Assembly: GCF_041295575.1 (NCBI RefSeq) | Contig: NZ_CP160452.1 | Location: forward strand, 2,666,001-2,730,000 | Reading direction: 5' to 3' | From: Sporosarcina pasteurii | GTDB taxonomy: Bacteria; Bacillota; Bacilli; Bacillales_A; Planococcaceae | DNA length: 64,000 nucleotides | In this document: piece by piece, positions 17,581 through 27,738 of the stretch | Layout of the letters: each line of letters starts with the position of its first letter | Position numbering within the stretch: the stretch's first letter is position 1 | Translations under genes and position numbers: made by a program | Notes under the pieces: model-generated | What the model was told of the DNA's origin: nothing | What the model saw: only the letters and a program-made list of their open reading frames with translations | Databases searched by the model: none

Positions 17581-20453
17581 CACACATTCGCCCCCTGTTT
17601 GCTTCCAATCGTGGAAACATTAATAGCTGTTGCTTCTTGCCAATGATTTTTCATCTCTTCGTGGCAAGTAAAATAAATGAATTGATGTTCTTTTAATTGG
17701 TCCAATACTTTAATTATATGCGAAAGTCGGCTTTCATCAAAGTGAACAAATGGATCGTCCATTATAATTGGAAAAGGCGCGTCCTCAAAAATGGATACGG
17801 CAAGCGCTAATCGTAGTGAGATATACGCCTGTTCTTTCGTCGCTTGGCTGAGCTCAACAATTGGAAAATGCATACCCGTTTTGGACACAACTTCAAAATA
17901 ACCTTGTTCTGTAATGACCATCGACTCATATTGACCGCCTGTTAATTTTTCAAATAGCTGTTCGGCTTCTTTTAATACATATGGGAATTTCTTCTCTTTT
18001 AAGTCGTTCATCATTTGCTGGATTGCTGAAGCAAGGGCTTTTTGGGATGCCCACTTTCTTGCAAGTTCCATAAATTGTGCACGTTCTACTTCAAATTGTT
18101 GTTGTAAGTTACTATACGTGGCATCCGTCAGCATATCATTTGTTTGATTGACAAGGGCCGCTTTTTCATCGATTAACTCATTGTACTCCTGTTCGATTTC
18201 CTCGATTGCCTTTTTCGTTTGAATCAGTGCTCTTTCTAAGTCGGCATCCGTGCAAGCAGAGTCAATTTCTATCTCGCCATTGACTGCTAATTGTAGTTCA
18301 ATATTCACAAGTTGTTCTTGAAGTGCCTCTTTTTCATGTTGCATCCTGTTTGCTTGGTAAAACGCTTCTTCCGTTTCAACTTGTGCCTCCTCAAATAATG
18401 CCTGTTTATGCGTATTGAGCAAACTGACAAGTGCTTTTACTTCCTGCAACTCTTTTTCTAATTGTTGTTTTCTCGTCACTTGTATCTGCTGCCGCTCTAT
18501 CCCTTGTGTCAGCTCATGATACGCTCTTCGAATAAATTCATATAATGCTTCTTGCGGGATAGAGTGTTGCAATACACGTTCACTCTCTATGAGTCGATGA
18601 TGAATTTGTTCCGCTAAACGTTGCTGTTCGATATCAATATTTTCCATTTGGCGAATCGCTTCTTGCGTGTCACGAATCATGCGGAAAAGTTCTGGTATAA
18701 TGCTAGCTGACGGCAATCCATCAATGCCATACTGAGCCAAAAATGACTGTAATAATGCCTCGGTTTGAATGCTCTTCTCCTCTAGTTCGCGATAAGTTAT
18801 TTCTAAATGATACGCATCCTGTTCAGCACTGGCCAAATTCTCTTCCAGTTGGCGCTTATGTTTTTCATATGTTTCAACTTCCGAAAGAATCGTTTCGATT
18901 TCATACTCTTGTCCTTCATAAGTTGAGAGTATTGCTTGCATTTCTTCTAATTTAGGATCTTTTGTTTGTCTTTTCATTAAGAAAAAGGCAATGCCTGAAA
19001 TAAGAACACTTATGAATAAAAATTCGAACTGCCTCGATAACATGCCGTACCCTGCTATTAAAAGCGTAAAGGCAAGAATTGCTACCCAAAAATTTTTGGA
19101 GGAATTTTGTTGCTGTTCATTTAATGTGACATAAGCTTTTGCCTCGGCCACCTGTTGACGAATTTTCGGCCACGCTTGCGCTTTTCTAACATCCTCTTCT
19201 GAAGGGGGTGTTAAGAATTGCGCTCTTTCCTTCATGCCTTCAATTTCTTCTCGCAACTTTTGAAGTTCGGCTTCTACAATTCCAAGTTCTTGATGATACG
19301 TTTTCATGTTCTCTAGCAACTCATACATTTCCTCTTCTTTTCGAATGGAAACGTCTGCTTGTAAAAGCCTCGTTACTTCCCCATCTGTTTGAATACCAAG
19401 CCGCGATAGAAATCGTTCTTTACGTTTCTTCACCTGTTCGTATTCACTTTTCAAAGCAGATGACGCGGAAAGCCAACGATGCCATTCGGACTCCATGGCG
19501 ACCAACTGCTCCAAATCGGAAATTTTTTCCTCTTCCACTTTTTCCGATAATATTTCTTCTATTTTTTTAATTTCCTGTTCGATACTGATGTAAGACGCTT
19601 CTGAATCCGCAAGTTTATTCACAATTGACTCATAGCGTTCCATTCCGTCCGTTGGAAAACGAAGATCCTTCACAGAATTATATTGATGTTCAAGGTTTCG
19701 CTTTTTTAAATAAAGCGGTAAAACTTGCCGCTTGACCGTTAATTCCCCAACTTGGTCATTATACTCCCTTTTTTGTTCTCGTAACACCATCAATTGTTCA
19801 TCAATTTCTTTAATTCGATGAACGGCTGGCGCATAATTTTCAAGCTTTCTTTGTTCTTCTAGGAGCTGAGTTTCCAATGTCCGCAGTTCGCTTAACTTCG
19901 CATTGATTGCTGGATTTCTGCCATTTTTCTTAAACAGTAAATCCATTTCTCTTTCCATCTTTGCTTCAACTTTCAATAAATCGTCAACACCCGTAGTCCC
20001 TGAAGCTAGGAGCGTACGACTCAATTCGTGTTCATCCATTTTCTCAAAACCTTGAAGTTGTAAAAGCGAGAAAGCAAAAATAGATTCAAACGAAGCACGA
20101 TCATATTGCCTAAGCAGTTTATTTAACGCTTCCTGTTCACCTTTCTCTCCGTTTTCAAAATACACGGTGACATCTCCAGCTGATTTTCCACGAACCCGTT
20201 CTACAATACACTTTCCATATAGTTTGTCATCAAGATGAACTTGCCCACCGTATCTTCCACCCGACTTCGGCTCATAGCGTAAAAGTGGACTATTTCGAGC
20301 GGGAAAGCCGAATAAAATATGTAAAATGAATTGCTGAATCGTCGTTTTCCCCGCTTCATTATGTCCATAAAGTACGTTCATCGTCGGGCCGAGTTCAATC
20401 GTCACGTCTTCATGTTTTCCAAATCCATAAATGACTAACTTATCAATTTTCAA
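17580..20453 (-). CDS. yhaN: Large SMC/Rad50-like ATPase YhaN, membrane-anchored
   Basis: A 957-residue AAA-type ATPase with the Walker A loop GHNEAGKT at residues 30-37 and a C-terminal Walker [14 protein letters not shown]. Between them are two long coiled-coil arms. Two hydrophobic segments around residues 455-495 ([19 protein letters not shown] and [16 protein letters not shown]) interrupt the coil, so the arms are probably held at the membrane. It pairs with the YhaO nuclease as Rad50/SbcC pairs with Mre11/SbcD; a role in DNA or nucleic-acid end processing is likely but not proven. Starts 8 bases after yhaO; overlaps the start of yhaM. Confidence 0.9.
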   Translation of the reverse strand: MKIDKLVIYGFGKHEDVTIELGPTMNVLYGHNEAGKTTIQQFILHILFGFPARNSPLLRYEPKSGGRYGGQVHLDDKLYGKCIVERVRGKSAGDVTVYFENGEKGEQEALNKLLRQYDRASFESIFAFSLLQLQGFEKMDEHELSRTLLASGTTGVDDLLKVEAKMEREMDLLFKKNGRNPAINAKLSELRTLETQLLEEQRKLENYAPAVHRIKEIDEQLMVLREQKREYNDQVGELTVKRQVLPLYLKKRNLEHQYNSVKDLRFPTDGMERYESIVNKLADSEASYISIEQEIKKIEEILSEKVEEEKISDLEQLVAMESEWHRWLSASSALKSEYEQVKKRKERFLSRLGIQTDGEVTRLLQADVSIRKEEEMYELLENMKTYHQELGIVEAELQKLREEIEGMKERAQFLTPPSEEDVRKAQAWPKIRQQVAEAKAYVTLNEQQQNSSKNFWVAILAFTLLIAGYGMLSRQFEFLFISVLISGIAFFLMKRQTKDPKLEEMQAILSTYEGQEYEIETILSEVETYEKHKRQLEENLASAEQDAYHLEITYRELEEKSIQTEALLQSFLAQYGIDGLPSASIIPELFRMIRDTQEAIRQMENIDIEQQRLAEQIHHRLIESERVLQHSIPQEALYEFIRRAYHELTQGIERQQIQVTRKQQLEKELQEVKALVSLLNTHKQALFEEAQVETEEAFYQANRMQHEKEALQEQLVNIELQLAVNGEIEIDSACTDADLERALIQTKKAIEEIEQEYNELIDEKAALVNQTNDMLTDATYSNLQQQFEVERAQFMELARKWASQKALASAIQQMMNDLKEKKFPYVLKEAEQLFEKLTGGQYESMVITEQGYFEVVSKTGMHFPIVELSQATKEQAYISLRLALAVSIFEDAPFPIIMDDPFVHFDESRLSHIIKVLDQLKEHQFIYFTCHEEMKNHWQEATAINVSTIGSKQGANV

Positions 20454-20461
20454 GAGCTACC

Positions 20462-21679
20462 TCACTTCCTTTCTGACAGTTCGGCAATCAGTCTTTTTTC
20501 TGCTTCAGTTCGAATGTCATTGAAGTCATCTTCCGTTAATCGTTCCAAGTATTTGAGGCTTCGTGCATGTTGATAAACGTCTTGTAATACGTCTTGCCAT
20601 TGTTCCGACGTCCAACTTTCCATTGTTGATATAATTGGGTTTATGAGCGCCTCAGTGACATCATGATTTATAAACGTTCGCTCGTAACTTATACGGCTAA
20701 TCCAAACAAACGGCTCTCGCTCTTGCAAAAATTCGCGTAATGTCATTAACCATTCTTCTTCAGTAGATTGGTTAAATAATTCCGCCGCATCTTCATCAAT
20801 ATCTATCATTTGAAGTTCTAAAATGGATGCACCTTGTTTCGCTTGGAAGGCGTCTAATTCTGTTGTGCAAACCTCAAACCATTGACCTGCATGTTTAATA
20901 CCTGCACAAGAAATCGATATTTGCTCAAATACAATAGTCGAGGCAGGAACAAATTCGAGTTGTGCATCTCCTTTTGAGAGCGCCACTTCGTAAAATCCTT
21001 TCATGCCCCGTTCATTTCGATGTCGTCCTTGTAAATTACCTGGATACACAATCGGAGGTTCTTGATGAAGCTGTTGTCGTTTATGAATATGGCCAAGTGC
21101 CCAGTAATCATAGCGCTTTGACAGCAATGCTTCTTTCGTAAAAGGTGCATAGACTGCATGAGATTCATCGCCCACAAGACTCCCATGTAATAAACCGATA
21201 TGAATTCCTTCCGATGGTGCCACCGGATACTGTTCAACCATCGCTTCACGAATATGACGTTCACCGTAACTAAAACCGTAAACATTGACCGTTTCGCCCC
21301 GAATATTCAACGTTCGTGCTCCTACTTTCTCATCAAAAACATGAACGTTTCCCGGTAAATCAAACCTTGTCCAATTCCCTTTCAAATGATCATGATTTCC
21401 ATAAGAAATAAATACAGGAATATCAGCCTCATCTAACTTTTTCATTCCTTCTTGGAACTTTAATTGAGCGCGTAGACTCCTGTCTTCCCCGTCATAAATA
21501 TCACCAACAATGAGCACAAAATCTGGTTTCGTTTTGATCGCATACTCTATTAAATCGGAAAATGCCTCAAACGTACTATTTCTTAGTTGGTCAAACCGTT
21601 CTATCGGTAAACCGGTCATCCCTTTAAATGGCGTGTCAAGATGTAAATCAGCTGTATGTAAAAAACGAAGCTTCGACAA
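20462..21679 (-). CDS. yhaO: DNA exonuclease YhaO (SbcD/Mre11-type metallophosphoesterase)
   Basis: A 405-residue calcineurin-like phosphoesterase with all metal motifs: HTADLHLD near the start, VGDIYDGED, YGNHDH, LLHGS and GHIHKRQ. These define Mre11/SbcD-type nucleases. I choose the TTG at 21679 because AGGGGGAGGG lies about 6 bases upstream; the GTG seven codons earlier would put that site inside the gene. First gene of yhaO-yhaN-yhaM, suggesting a nuclease-ATPase complex with an exoribonuclease. Confidence 0.92.
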   Translation of the reverse strand: MSKLRFLHTADLHLDTPFKGMTGLPIERFDQLRNSTFEAFSDLIEYAIKTKPDFVLIVGDIYDGEDRSLRAQLKFQEGMKKLDEADIPVFISYGNHDHLKGNWTRFDLPGNVHVFDEKVGARTLNIRGETVNVYGFSYGERHIREAMVEQYPVAPSEGIHIGLLHGSLVGDESHAVYAPFTKEALLSKRYDYWALGHIHKRQQLHQEPPIVYPGNLQGRHRNERGMKGFYEVALSKGDAQLEFVPASTIVFEQISISCAGIKHAGQWFEVCTTELDAFQAKQGASILELQMIDIDEDAAELFNQSTEEEWLMTLREFLQEREPFVWISRISYERTFINHDVTEALINPIISTMESWTSEQWQDVLQDVYQHARSLKYLERLTEDDFNDIRTEAEKRLIAELSERK

Positions 21680-21864
21680 AAGAATCCCTCCCCCTCGCAC
21701 AACGAATATTTGTTCTTATTTTATCATAGATGATACGTTTCGTGAAACGCCTTCTATAATTATTGACTTTGTTTGGGGGCGAGAGGAATCCGCAAAAGAG
21801 GCAGCGGAATTCGTCGCGAAGGCGGAGTTCTAGGACAAGGGAGCGGAGTTCACAGTACTTAAAA

Positions 21865-21914
21865 TAAAAAATCCACCTTCAAGCAAAGCACGTCGCTTTC
21901 TCTTATAGGTGGAT
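21865..21914 (-). terminator. Terminator of the yhaQP exporter operon
   Basis: On the minus strand ATCCACCT pairs with AGGTGGAT across a ~27-base loop that has its own small stem, then TTTTTTATTTT. It lies about 45 bases after the yhaP stop. Confidence 0.75.
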
Positions 21915-21957
21915 GCATATTTAATTCATTATCATCCTACGAAATTTTTCAAATGGA

Positions 21958-23217
21958 TTATTCTTTACCAAGCTGAATCGCTTTTTTAATATCTTTCAAC
22001 GAGCGTGACGGGCCATACATCAAGACGCCGCCTTTGTACACGCGCGCACCAAACCAGCCAAAGATAAAAATGGTGATAAGCATAATCGCAATTGACAATA
22101 TTGGCTCCCACATCGGCAAGTCAAGCATCCCAACCCGTAAAAACATGACGAGTGGTGCGAAGAATGGGATATACGATGTATACTTCAAGTACGCCAACTC
22201 AGGGTTGCCAATTCCCGCCGCTGCAAGCATAAACGCAATAATGATTAGAAATGTCATCGGCATAATCATTTGGTTTACATCTTCTGTACGACTGACGAGC
22301 GAACCTAAAAGTGCTGCAAGCGTTGCATATAAAAAATATCCAAGCAAAAAGAAAACGATCGCATAAATAATTGTCCCGACATCCAAGTTCGAAAAGCCAA
22401 AAAACATGAATAATCCGTCAACCATATCTGCTGAAGTAGTTTTCAATGCGATAAAAGCCGAAGCTCCGAGCAGCGCCATTTGTAATAAACCAAGTGTACC
22501 AATGCCCAGTACTTTGGCAAATAAATGTTTAACTGGTGACACACTCGAAATTAATATTTCCATCACACGTGAAGATTTTTCTGTGGCCACTTCCATTGCA
22601 ATCATATTGGAATAAAAAATGACCGCAAAGTATATTAAGAACATTAATACATAAACAAGTCCGCGCGCTTGATTTAACTCTTCTTCAGACTTTGCAGAAG
22701 GCGAGAGGGAATGTGTCTCAAATTGAACCGGTGTAAATAATGTTTGCACTTGCTCCCCTGTCAAGGAAAGTTCTGCTGCTTTCAATTCCGTTTGGATCGA
22801 TTGGAGCGCATCTTCAATCATCATGGGAAGCATATATTCCATTGAACTCATTGTGTAATAAGTGGATTCGATTGTATTGTCAGCTGTTAAATCAATCACA
22901 ACTAACGAGTCAATTTTATCGTTTCTCACTTCCTCGATTAAGACCTCTTTATCTTTCGTACTTAAATTCAACGTAACTTCTGACTCATTAAGCATAAATT
23001 GTGCTTCTAAACTTTCAAATACTTGGCCACTTTCATCGAAGACATATAAAATCTCTTCAGAACTTTCGCCACCTATCTTTTTAACTGTATCAATAATCGA
23101 AGTCATGTTGGCTAATAAAAATATACCGGCAATCATAATTGCGGTCGTAATAATAAACGACTTCGTTTTTCCCTTCGTGACGAATGCCTGCTTGAAAATC
23201 AGCATAAATTCACGCAT
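21958..23217 (-). CDS. yhaP: ABC exporter permease, NatB/YhaP family
   Basis: A 419-residue ABC-2-type membrane protein: an N-terminal helix (residues about 22-42), a large extracytoplasmic region (about 43-185), then five or six helices. This is the NatB/CcmB-like exporter layout; in B. subtilis NatAB exports Na+ and YhaQP is its paralogue with unknown cargo. The ATG at 23217 overlaps the yhaQ stop and gives exactly the B. subtilis YhaP length; the longer frame to 23319 lies inside yhaQ. Confidence 0.88.
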   Translation of the reverse strand: MREFMLIFKQAFVTKGKTKSFIITTAIMIAGIFLLANMTSIIDTVKKIGGESSEEILYVFDESGQVFESLEAQFMLNESEVTLNLSTKDKEVLIEEVRNDKIDSLVVIDLTADNTIESTYYTMSSMEYMLPMMIEDALQSIQTELKAAELSLTGEQVQTLFTPVQFETHSLSPSAKSEEELNQARGLVYVLMFLIYFAVIFYSNMIAMEVATEKSSRVMEILISSVSPVKHLFAKVLGIGTLGLLQMALLGASAFIALKTTSADMVDGLFMFFGFSNLDVGTIIYAIVFFLLGYFLYATLAALLGSLVSRTEDVNQMIMPMTFLIIIAFMLAAAGIGNPELAYLKYTSYIPFFAPLVMFLRVGMLDLPMWEPILSIAIMLITIFIFGWFGARVYKGGVLMYGPSRSLKDIKKAIQLGKE

Positions 23218-24109
23218 GTACGTTCCCCACCTTTTCAATGAAAATATCTTGTAAGGATGGTTCTTCAATCGCAAAATGACGAATTGCCCCGAATCGTAAT
23301 GCAGCTTCCAAAAGCGCATGAGCTACTTCTTCTGTTTCGACTTGAAAGACAGCACCTTCGATTGACTTTTGTATTGAAGTAACTCCTGCGATATTGGCAA
23401 GTGAAGATAAGTCATGTTCCGAGTGGATTCGAACATTTTGCTTGCCGAATGACCGCTTTACTTCTCGTAATGAACCATTCACAACTTGTTTTCCATGATG
23501 AATAATGCTTAGTTGTTCACATAACTCTTCAACGTGATCCATGCGGTGACTTGAAAAAATGATTGTCGCCCCATTGTTTCTAAATTCGAGAATTGCATTT
23601 TTCAGCATTTCAACGTTAACAGGGTCTAATCCAGAAAACGGTTCGTCTAAAATGAGTAATCGTGGCTGATGTATAAGTGAGGCGATGACCTGAATTTTTT
23701 GTTGATTACCTTTGGAGAGCTCTTCTACCTTTTTATTCGCATAATGAGGGATTTCCATTCTCTCCAACCATTGTTTCAATGCAGCTTTCGCATCCGCTTT
23801 TTTCATGCCTCTTAATTGCCCGAGGAAAATCAACTGATCTTCAACTTTCATCTTTGGATAAAGCCCTCTTTCTTCCGGCAAATAACCAATTTCTGGGCTA
23901 GTCGCATAGGAAATAGCTGAATCATTCCACGTAATTCTTCCTTCATTTGCATTTAATAAGCCTAAAATCATTCGAAACGTTGTCGTTTTTCCAGCTCCAT
24001 TCGCGCCTAAAAATCCATACATTATTCCTTGTTCAACCGATAATGTTAAATTATCAACGGCTGTAAAATTACCAAAACGTTTCGTTACGTTCTCTAGTTG
24101 CAAACTCAT
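23210..24109 (-). CDS. yhaQ: ABC exporter ATPase, NatA/YhaQ family
   Basis: A 299-residue ATPase with Walker A GANGAGKTT (about 38-46), signature SKGNQQK, Walker B LLILDEPFSGLDP and H-loop SSHRM. The extra C-terminal domain (about 215-299) is common in drug/Na+ exporters. The ATG at 24109 has GGGAGGAA 7 bases upstream; a second in-frame ATG at 24130 would overlap that site. It forms an operon with yhaP by 8-base overlap. Confidence 0.9.
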   Translation of the reverse strand: MSLQLENVTKRFGNFTAVDNLTLSVEQGIMYGFLGANGAGKTTTFRMILGLLNANEGRITWNDSAISYATSPEIGYLPEERGLYPKMKVEDQLIFLGQLRGMKKADAKAALKQWLERMEIPHYANKKVEELSKGNQQKIQVIASLIHQPRLLILDEPFSGLDPVNVEMLKNAILEFRNNGATIIFSSHRMDHVEELCEQLSIIHHGKQVVNGSLREVKRSFGKQNVRIHSEHDLSSLANIAGVTSIQKSIEGAVFQVETEEVAHALLEAALRFGAIRHFAIEEPSLQDIFIEKVGNVHA

Positions 24110-24411
24110 GACAAATTTCCTCCCTTTCATCCATACTAAGCATATACGAATTTCTATGATAGAAGTTTCAATTTTATCGCTGAATTAATGTTTTGTACGC
24201 TCAAAGCTGCTAAATTTATGGAAGAGATGAATTACATCAGCTACGTTCGGGAGAAAATAAAGCTAACCGAAATTTGATTCGTGCTTAAGTCATGCATACT
24301 ACAGGTAGTGTCTACTTTACATTCGATGCGCGTCAAGCCGATTTTACAAGTTCCATTTTAAAATCTTTCATAGTATACTAAAAGCAGTCAATGAATGGGG
24401 GAGAGAAAATC

Positions 24412-24597
24412 ATGAAAGTGTACAAACTAACAGCATACGAATCAAATGGAACTGTCATTATGGATGAATCTGTTGAAGCTGGTAATGATGAAGAGGCAAA
24501 AGAAAAAGGACATGCGATTCTGGAAGAAAAAAATCTACTCGAATCTACGCATCGTCTGGCATCTCCAACCGGGAAACTGATCCTATTTCATAGCTAA
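24412..24597 (+). CDS. yhzD: YhzD-like small protein
   Basis: A 61-residue soluble protein starting [20 protein letters not shown], with an acidic middle ([11 protein letters not shown]) and a basic end. Length and layout match the YhzD family of Bacillales, whose function is unknown. The start is the ATG at 24412 preceded by GGGGGAGAG, not the in-frame ATG at 24391. Next to mgsA on the same strand. Confidence 0.78.
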   Translation: MKVYKLTAYESNGTVIMDESVEAGNDEEAKEKGHAILEEKNLLESTHRLASPTGKLILFHS

Positions 24598-24691
24598 TGT
24601 TTTTGGTAACGACACAATTTTCGAGAGATTTTTTAAAATTGCGTCGTGTGATGTTGATACATGTAAACTGATGATTAGAAGAGGTGTTGTT

Positions 24692-25090
24692 ATGAAGATT
24701 GCTTTAATCGCCCATGACGAAAAGAAGAATGAGATGGTCAACTTCACCATTGCATACGAACATTTTTTTCAAAAGCAGGAGCTTTATTCGACGGGCACAA
24801 CGGGTAAAAGAATTATGGCCGAGACGAACTTAAAAATCGAACGGTTAATGTCAGGACCTTTAGGGGGCGACCAACAAATCGGGGCGATGATTGCAACGGA
24901 TGACATCGATTTAATTATTTTCTTCCGCGATCCGCTCACGGCTCAACCCCACGAACCAGACGTAAGTGCTTTGCTGCGACTTTGTGATGTTTACCGAATT
25001 CCACTCGCAACAAATAGCGCAACCGCCGAGCTTCTTCTTAAGTCGATTGAAAGCGGCGATTTTGATTGGCGAAAACATATGAAGCAATAA
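24692..25090 (+). CDS. mgsA: Methylglyoxal synthase
   Basis: A 132-residue cytosolic enzyme that converts dihydroxyacetone phosphate to methylglyoxal and phosphate, a glycolytic bypass. Family motifs are complete: [17 protein letters not shown], the phosphate-binding [11 protein letters not shown] with the catalytic aspartate region, and [15 protein letters not shown]. The ATG at 24692 follows AGAAGAGGTG. In B. subtilis mgsA sits with dapB; here it stands alone after yhzD, with a terminator behind it. Confidence 0.95.
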   Translation: MKIALIAHDEKKNEMVNFTIAYEHFFQKQELYSTGTTGKRIMAETNLKIERLMSGPLGGDQQIGAMIATDDIDLIIFFRDPLTAQPHEPDVSALLRLCDVYRIPLATNSATAELLLKSIESGDFDWRKHMKQ

Positions 25091-25144
25091 AAAAATACCA
25101 GGTATATACTCGACAGTCACTCGGGTACATACTCGGTATTTTTG
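25091..25144 (+). terminator. Terminator of mgsA
   Basis: AAAAATACC pairs with GGTATTTTT across an internal partly paired region of about 35 bases. It directly follows the mgsA stop. Confidence 0.6.
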
Positions 25145-25152
25145 ATTGATAC

Positions 25153-25196
25153 AAAAACACCGAACACCTCCTAGTTAGATGGTGTTCGGTGTTTTT
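25153..25196 (-). terminator. Terminator of yhaR (bidirectional)
   Basis: Perfect 16-bp stem AAAAACACCGAACACC / GGTGTTCGGTGTTTTT with a 12-base loop, ending next to the yhaR stop and facing mgsA. Confidence 0.9.
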
Positions 25197-25197
25197 A

Positions 25198-25980
25198 TTA
25201 CTCTCCTACAAACACAGGCTTTCTTTTTTCAACAAAAGCTTTTATTCCTTCTATATGATCAGTTGTTTTCCGCATCGCGATTTGTGATTCACTTTCCAAC
25301 TTAAGAATATTTTCGAGATCTGCGATTTTACCGTCGTGCAATATTTTCTTCGTTGCAATCATTGCCGCAATTGGCGATGCTAATAACTTTTCTGCATAAA
25401 GTTTGCCAGCTTTTAATGCCTGCCCTTCAACGACAATTTCATCAGCTAAGCCGACTTCTAGCGCTTCTTTCCCTTGCATCACTTTCCCGGACCAAATGAT
25501 TTTCTTCGCTTCCGGAACGCCCACACGTTCCTTTAAGAAAAAGTGTCCTGCCCCATCAGGCACTAAGCCAATTCCGATAAAGTTCATCGCTAACTTACTT
25601 TCTTCCTCTGCGATAATATAATCGCATCCTAACACTAAACTAAATCCTAATCCTGCCGCTGCGCCATGGACAGTTGCAATTGTAATTTGCGGTAAACGAT
25701 ATAATGCTAGCGCTAAGCGAGATACGTCTACCATCACTTTATCAATTTCCATCGGCCGCGTCGGATCTACCATTTTCTTAATATCTCCTCCTGCCGAAAA
25801 TGCCCGTCCTTCCCCATGGATTAGCAATACTTGCACAGATTGATCTTGCTGTAGTGCTTCAAAAGCATCTGCTAACTCTTTCATCATTACCTCATCCATC
25901 GCATTCATCGCATCTGGACGATTAAGGATTAACTGTGCTAAACGCCCTTCTTTTTTTAACTTTATTGTCTGATATGACAA
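25198..25980 (-). CDS. yhaR: Enoyl-CoA hydratase/isomerase family protein (YhaR-like)
   Basis: A 260-residue crotonase-fold enzyme. It has LNRPDAMNAMD near the start, the oxyanion-hole motif FSAGGDI (about 62-68) and GAAAGLGFSLVLGCD. At the usual second catalytic position the sequence reads GLVPDGAG, aspartate where hydratases have glutamate, which is common in isomerase-type members (PaaG-like or Dci-like). The substrate acyl-CoA is unknown. Start: TTG at 25980 with GAGGTGGGGG close upstream; another TTG lies six codons earlier. Single gene between two terminators. Confidence 0.85.
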   Translation of the reverse strand: MSYQTIKLKKEGRLAQLILNRPDAMNAMDEVMMKELADAFEALQQDQSVQVLLIHGEGRAFSAGGDIKKMVDPTRPMEIDKVMVDVSRLALALYRLPQITIATVHGAAAGLGFSLVLGCDYIIAEEESKLAMNFIGIGLVPDGAGHFFLKERVGVPEAKKIIWSGKVMQGKEALEVGLADEIVVEGQALKAGKLYAEKLLASPIAAMIATKKILHDGKIADLENILKLESESQIAMRKTTDHIEGIKAFVEKRKPVFVGE

Positions 25981-26075
25981 TTCCCCCACCTCTTTCAAAT
26001 AAATGAATAGTGATTCACTTAATACTATTCGACTTACTTAACTAAACTCCTTTATTTTTTGTTCCTAAAATAGAA

Positions 26076-26122
26076 AAACTCTTTCATGCGGAGTATCATT
26101 TTTTCTCCACATAAAAGAGTTT
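26076..26122 (-). terminator. Terminator of hemZ
   Basis: On the minus strand AAACTCTTTTATGTGGAG and CTCCGCATGAAAGAGTTT form a stem with one small mismatch zone, followed by TTCTATTTT. It lies just after the hemZ stop. Confidence 0.8.
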
Positions 26123-26129
26123 CATTCAT

Positions 26130-27641
26130 CTACACTGGTTTTTCCACAGTCGGGAAAATCGCATCTAAGTGTGCTAATTTCTTCTCAATCGATTCGTCAT
26201 AAGTCATAATATAAGCTGCTGGATCTTTCGGATTGTAAAACTGTGTAATCTTCCCTGTTTCCGGGTGAATAAATTTACTCGAGGCTCCACAACCAACACC
26301 AATAATCGTCTGCACTTCTTCCATAATGACGATATTATATATACTTTCCTCACCTGGTTTTGAGTACCCTACATTCTCCAAGTTGCCTAAGATATTTTTT
26401 TGACGATATAAGTAATAAGGATGGTAGCCGTTTTCAGCAGTCCATTTCTCACCGCGCTTCATCATTCGTTCCACCGTTTTGCGGTCCGCAACTTTATATC
26501 GCTCTCTATTTTGTGACATTGCAGATGCCCGCTTAAATGATAATGTATGAATTGTAAGCGACTCAGGCTGCATTTTCGCCGTTTCTTGCAAGGAATGTTC
26601 AAATTCTTCCATGCCTTCATTGGGCAATCCGATAATTAAATCCATATTAATGTTTTTCATGCCCATATTTCTAGATAGCCAAAACTTATCAATTGTCTCT
26701 TGAACCGTATGATGGCGACCAATTGCCTTTAACGTTTCATCTGTATAAGATTGCGGATTGACACTGATTCGGTCTATGCCCCATTTCTTCAACACGTCAA
26801 TTTTTTCAGGCGTGATTGTATCCGGGCGACCTGCTTCGACAGTGATTTCCCTTACTTTGTCCATATTTGGGAATGAATCATACATCGTTTTGTATAAGGC
26901 ATCCATTTCTTCTGCTTCAATGGAAGTTGGTGTGCCACCGCCAAAATAAATCGTTGTGATGGTCATATCCTTTTCAGATAACCATTTCCCCATTTCACGA
27001 ATTTCTTCGTGCAAGCCATCTAAAAATGAATCGACTCGTCCATTTGTTCGACGAATGGCATAAGCAGGAAACGTACAATACGCACATTTTGTCGGACAAA
27101 ATGGAATTCCGATATAGATACTCACTTCTTTTTTCAAGTCATATAAGTCTGGGACTGCTTTCTTTTGAATTGAGGCGATATGCGCAAGCAATTCACTTTT
27201 TTCGCGAGACACTCGGTAGTTCGTCATCAAGTTTTCAATCGCTTGTTCTGAACTAAGCCCTTCTTGACGATATTTATGATAAAGTTTCATCGGACGGATG
27301 CCCGTTAATATCCCCCAAGACTGTGTCATCTCAGTTGCTTGTTCCAATACTTCCAAGAAAACATGTGAATGAATACGCTTTAGTTGACGATTGATGAGCC
27401 TTTGTTCCCCTTCAACTGCTTGTTCCGAAAACGTTGCGACAAACTCAGACTCTTTTGTAATGAGTTTTGCCTGTCCAACAATTTCACCATTCGGCTGATG
27501 CTCAATTGTAAAGTGAACATCCATCGCTTCAGAATCTTCCTTTGTAATAATTTCACATTGCTCGAAGAATAAATTCGCCAAATGTGCAAACATCCGAATC
27601 CAATCTTCCGCAAATGATGCATCTACTTTTATTTTTTGCAT
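26130..27641 (-). CDS. hemZ: Oxygen-independent coproporphyrinogen III oxidase-like radical SAM enzyme HemZ
   Basis: A 503-residue radical SAM protein. The cluster motif CPTKCAYC (CX3CX2C) is at about residues 175-182, followed by YFGGGTPTS and the HemN-type IDRISVNPQSY and MDLIIGLP. A long N-terminal region (about 1-165) is typical of HemZ, which in B. subtilis was linked to anaerobic haem synthesis. True decarboxylase activity is not certain for all HemZ proteins. The ATG at 27641 has AAGGTTGG upstream; a TTG three codons earlier is the alternative. Confidence 0.9.
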   Translation of the reverse strand: MQKIKVDASFAEDWIRMFAHLANLFFEQCEIITKEDSEAMDVHFTIEHQPNGEIVGQAKLITKESEFVATFSEQAVEGEQRLINRQLKRIHSHVFLEVLEQATEMTQSWGILTGIRPMKLYHKYRQEGLSSEQAIENLMTNYRVSREKSELLAHIASIQKKAVPDLYDLKKEVSIYIGIPFCPTKCAYCTFPAYAIRRTNGRVDSFLDGLHEEIREMGKWLSEKDMTITTIYFGGGTPTSIEAEEMDALYKTMYDSFPNMDKVREITVEAGRPDTITPEKIDVLKKWGIDRISVNPQSYTDETLKAIGRHHTVQETIDKFWLSRNMGMKNINMDLIIGLPNEGMEEFEHSLQETAKMQPESLTIHTLSFKRASAMSQNRERYKVADRKTVERMMKRGEKWTAENGYHPYYLYRQKNILGNLENVGYSKPGEESIYNIVIMEEVQTIIGVGCGASSKFIHPETGKITQFYNPKDPAAYIMTYDESIEKKLAHLDAIFPTVEKPV

Positions 27642-27704
27642 AGTTACCAACCTTTAACGTTGTAGTCTCAAACATTGTATCAAATCCACTCTATAAAAGA
27701 ACAA

Positions 27705-27730
27705 TAAAAAACCGGCAAATGCCGGTTTTA
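27705..27730 (-). terminator. Terminator of the yheA-like gene
   Basis: Stem AAACCGGCA / TGCCGGTTT with a 4-base loop; on the minus strand it is followed by TTTATTG. Adjacent to the stop of the gene at 27739. Confidence 0.85.
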
Positions 27731-27738
27731 GTTTATGA

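Noticed and set aside
21510..21833. A 107-codon plus-strand frame across the yhaO start
   Set aside because: It runs antisense into yhaO, has no ribosome binding site, and ends in the repeat-like purine-rich stretch.
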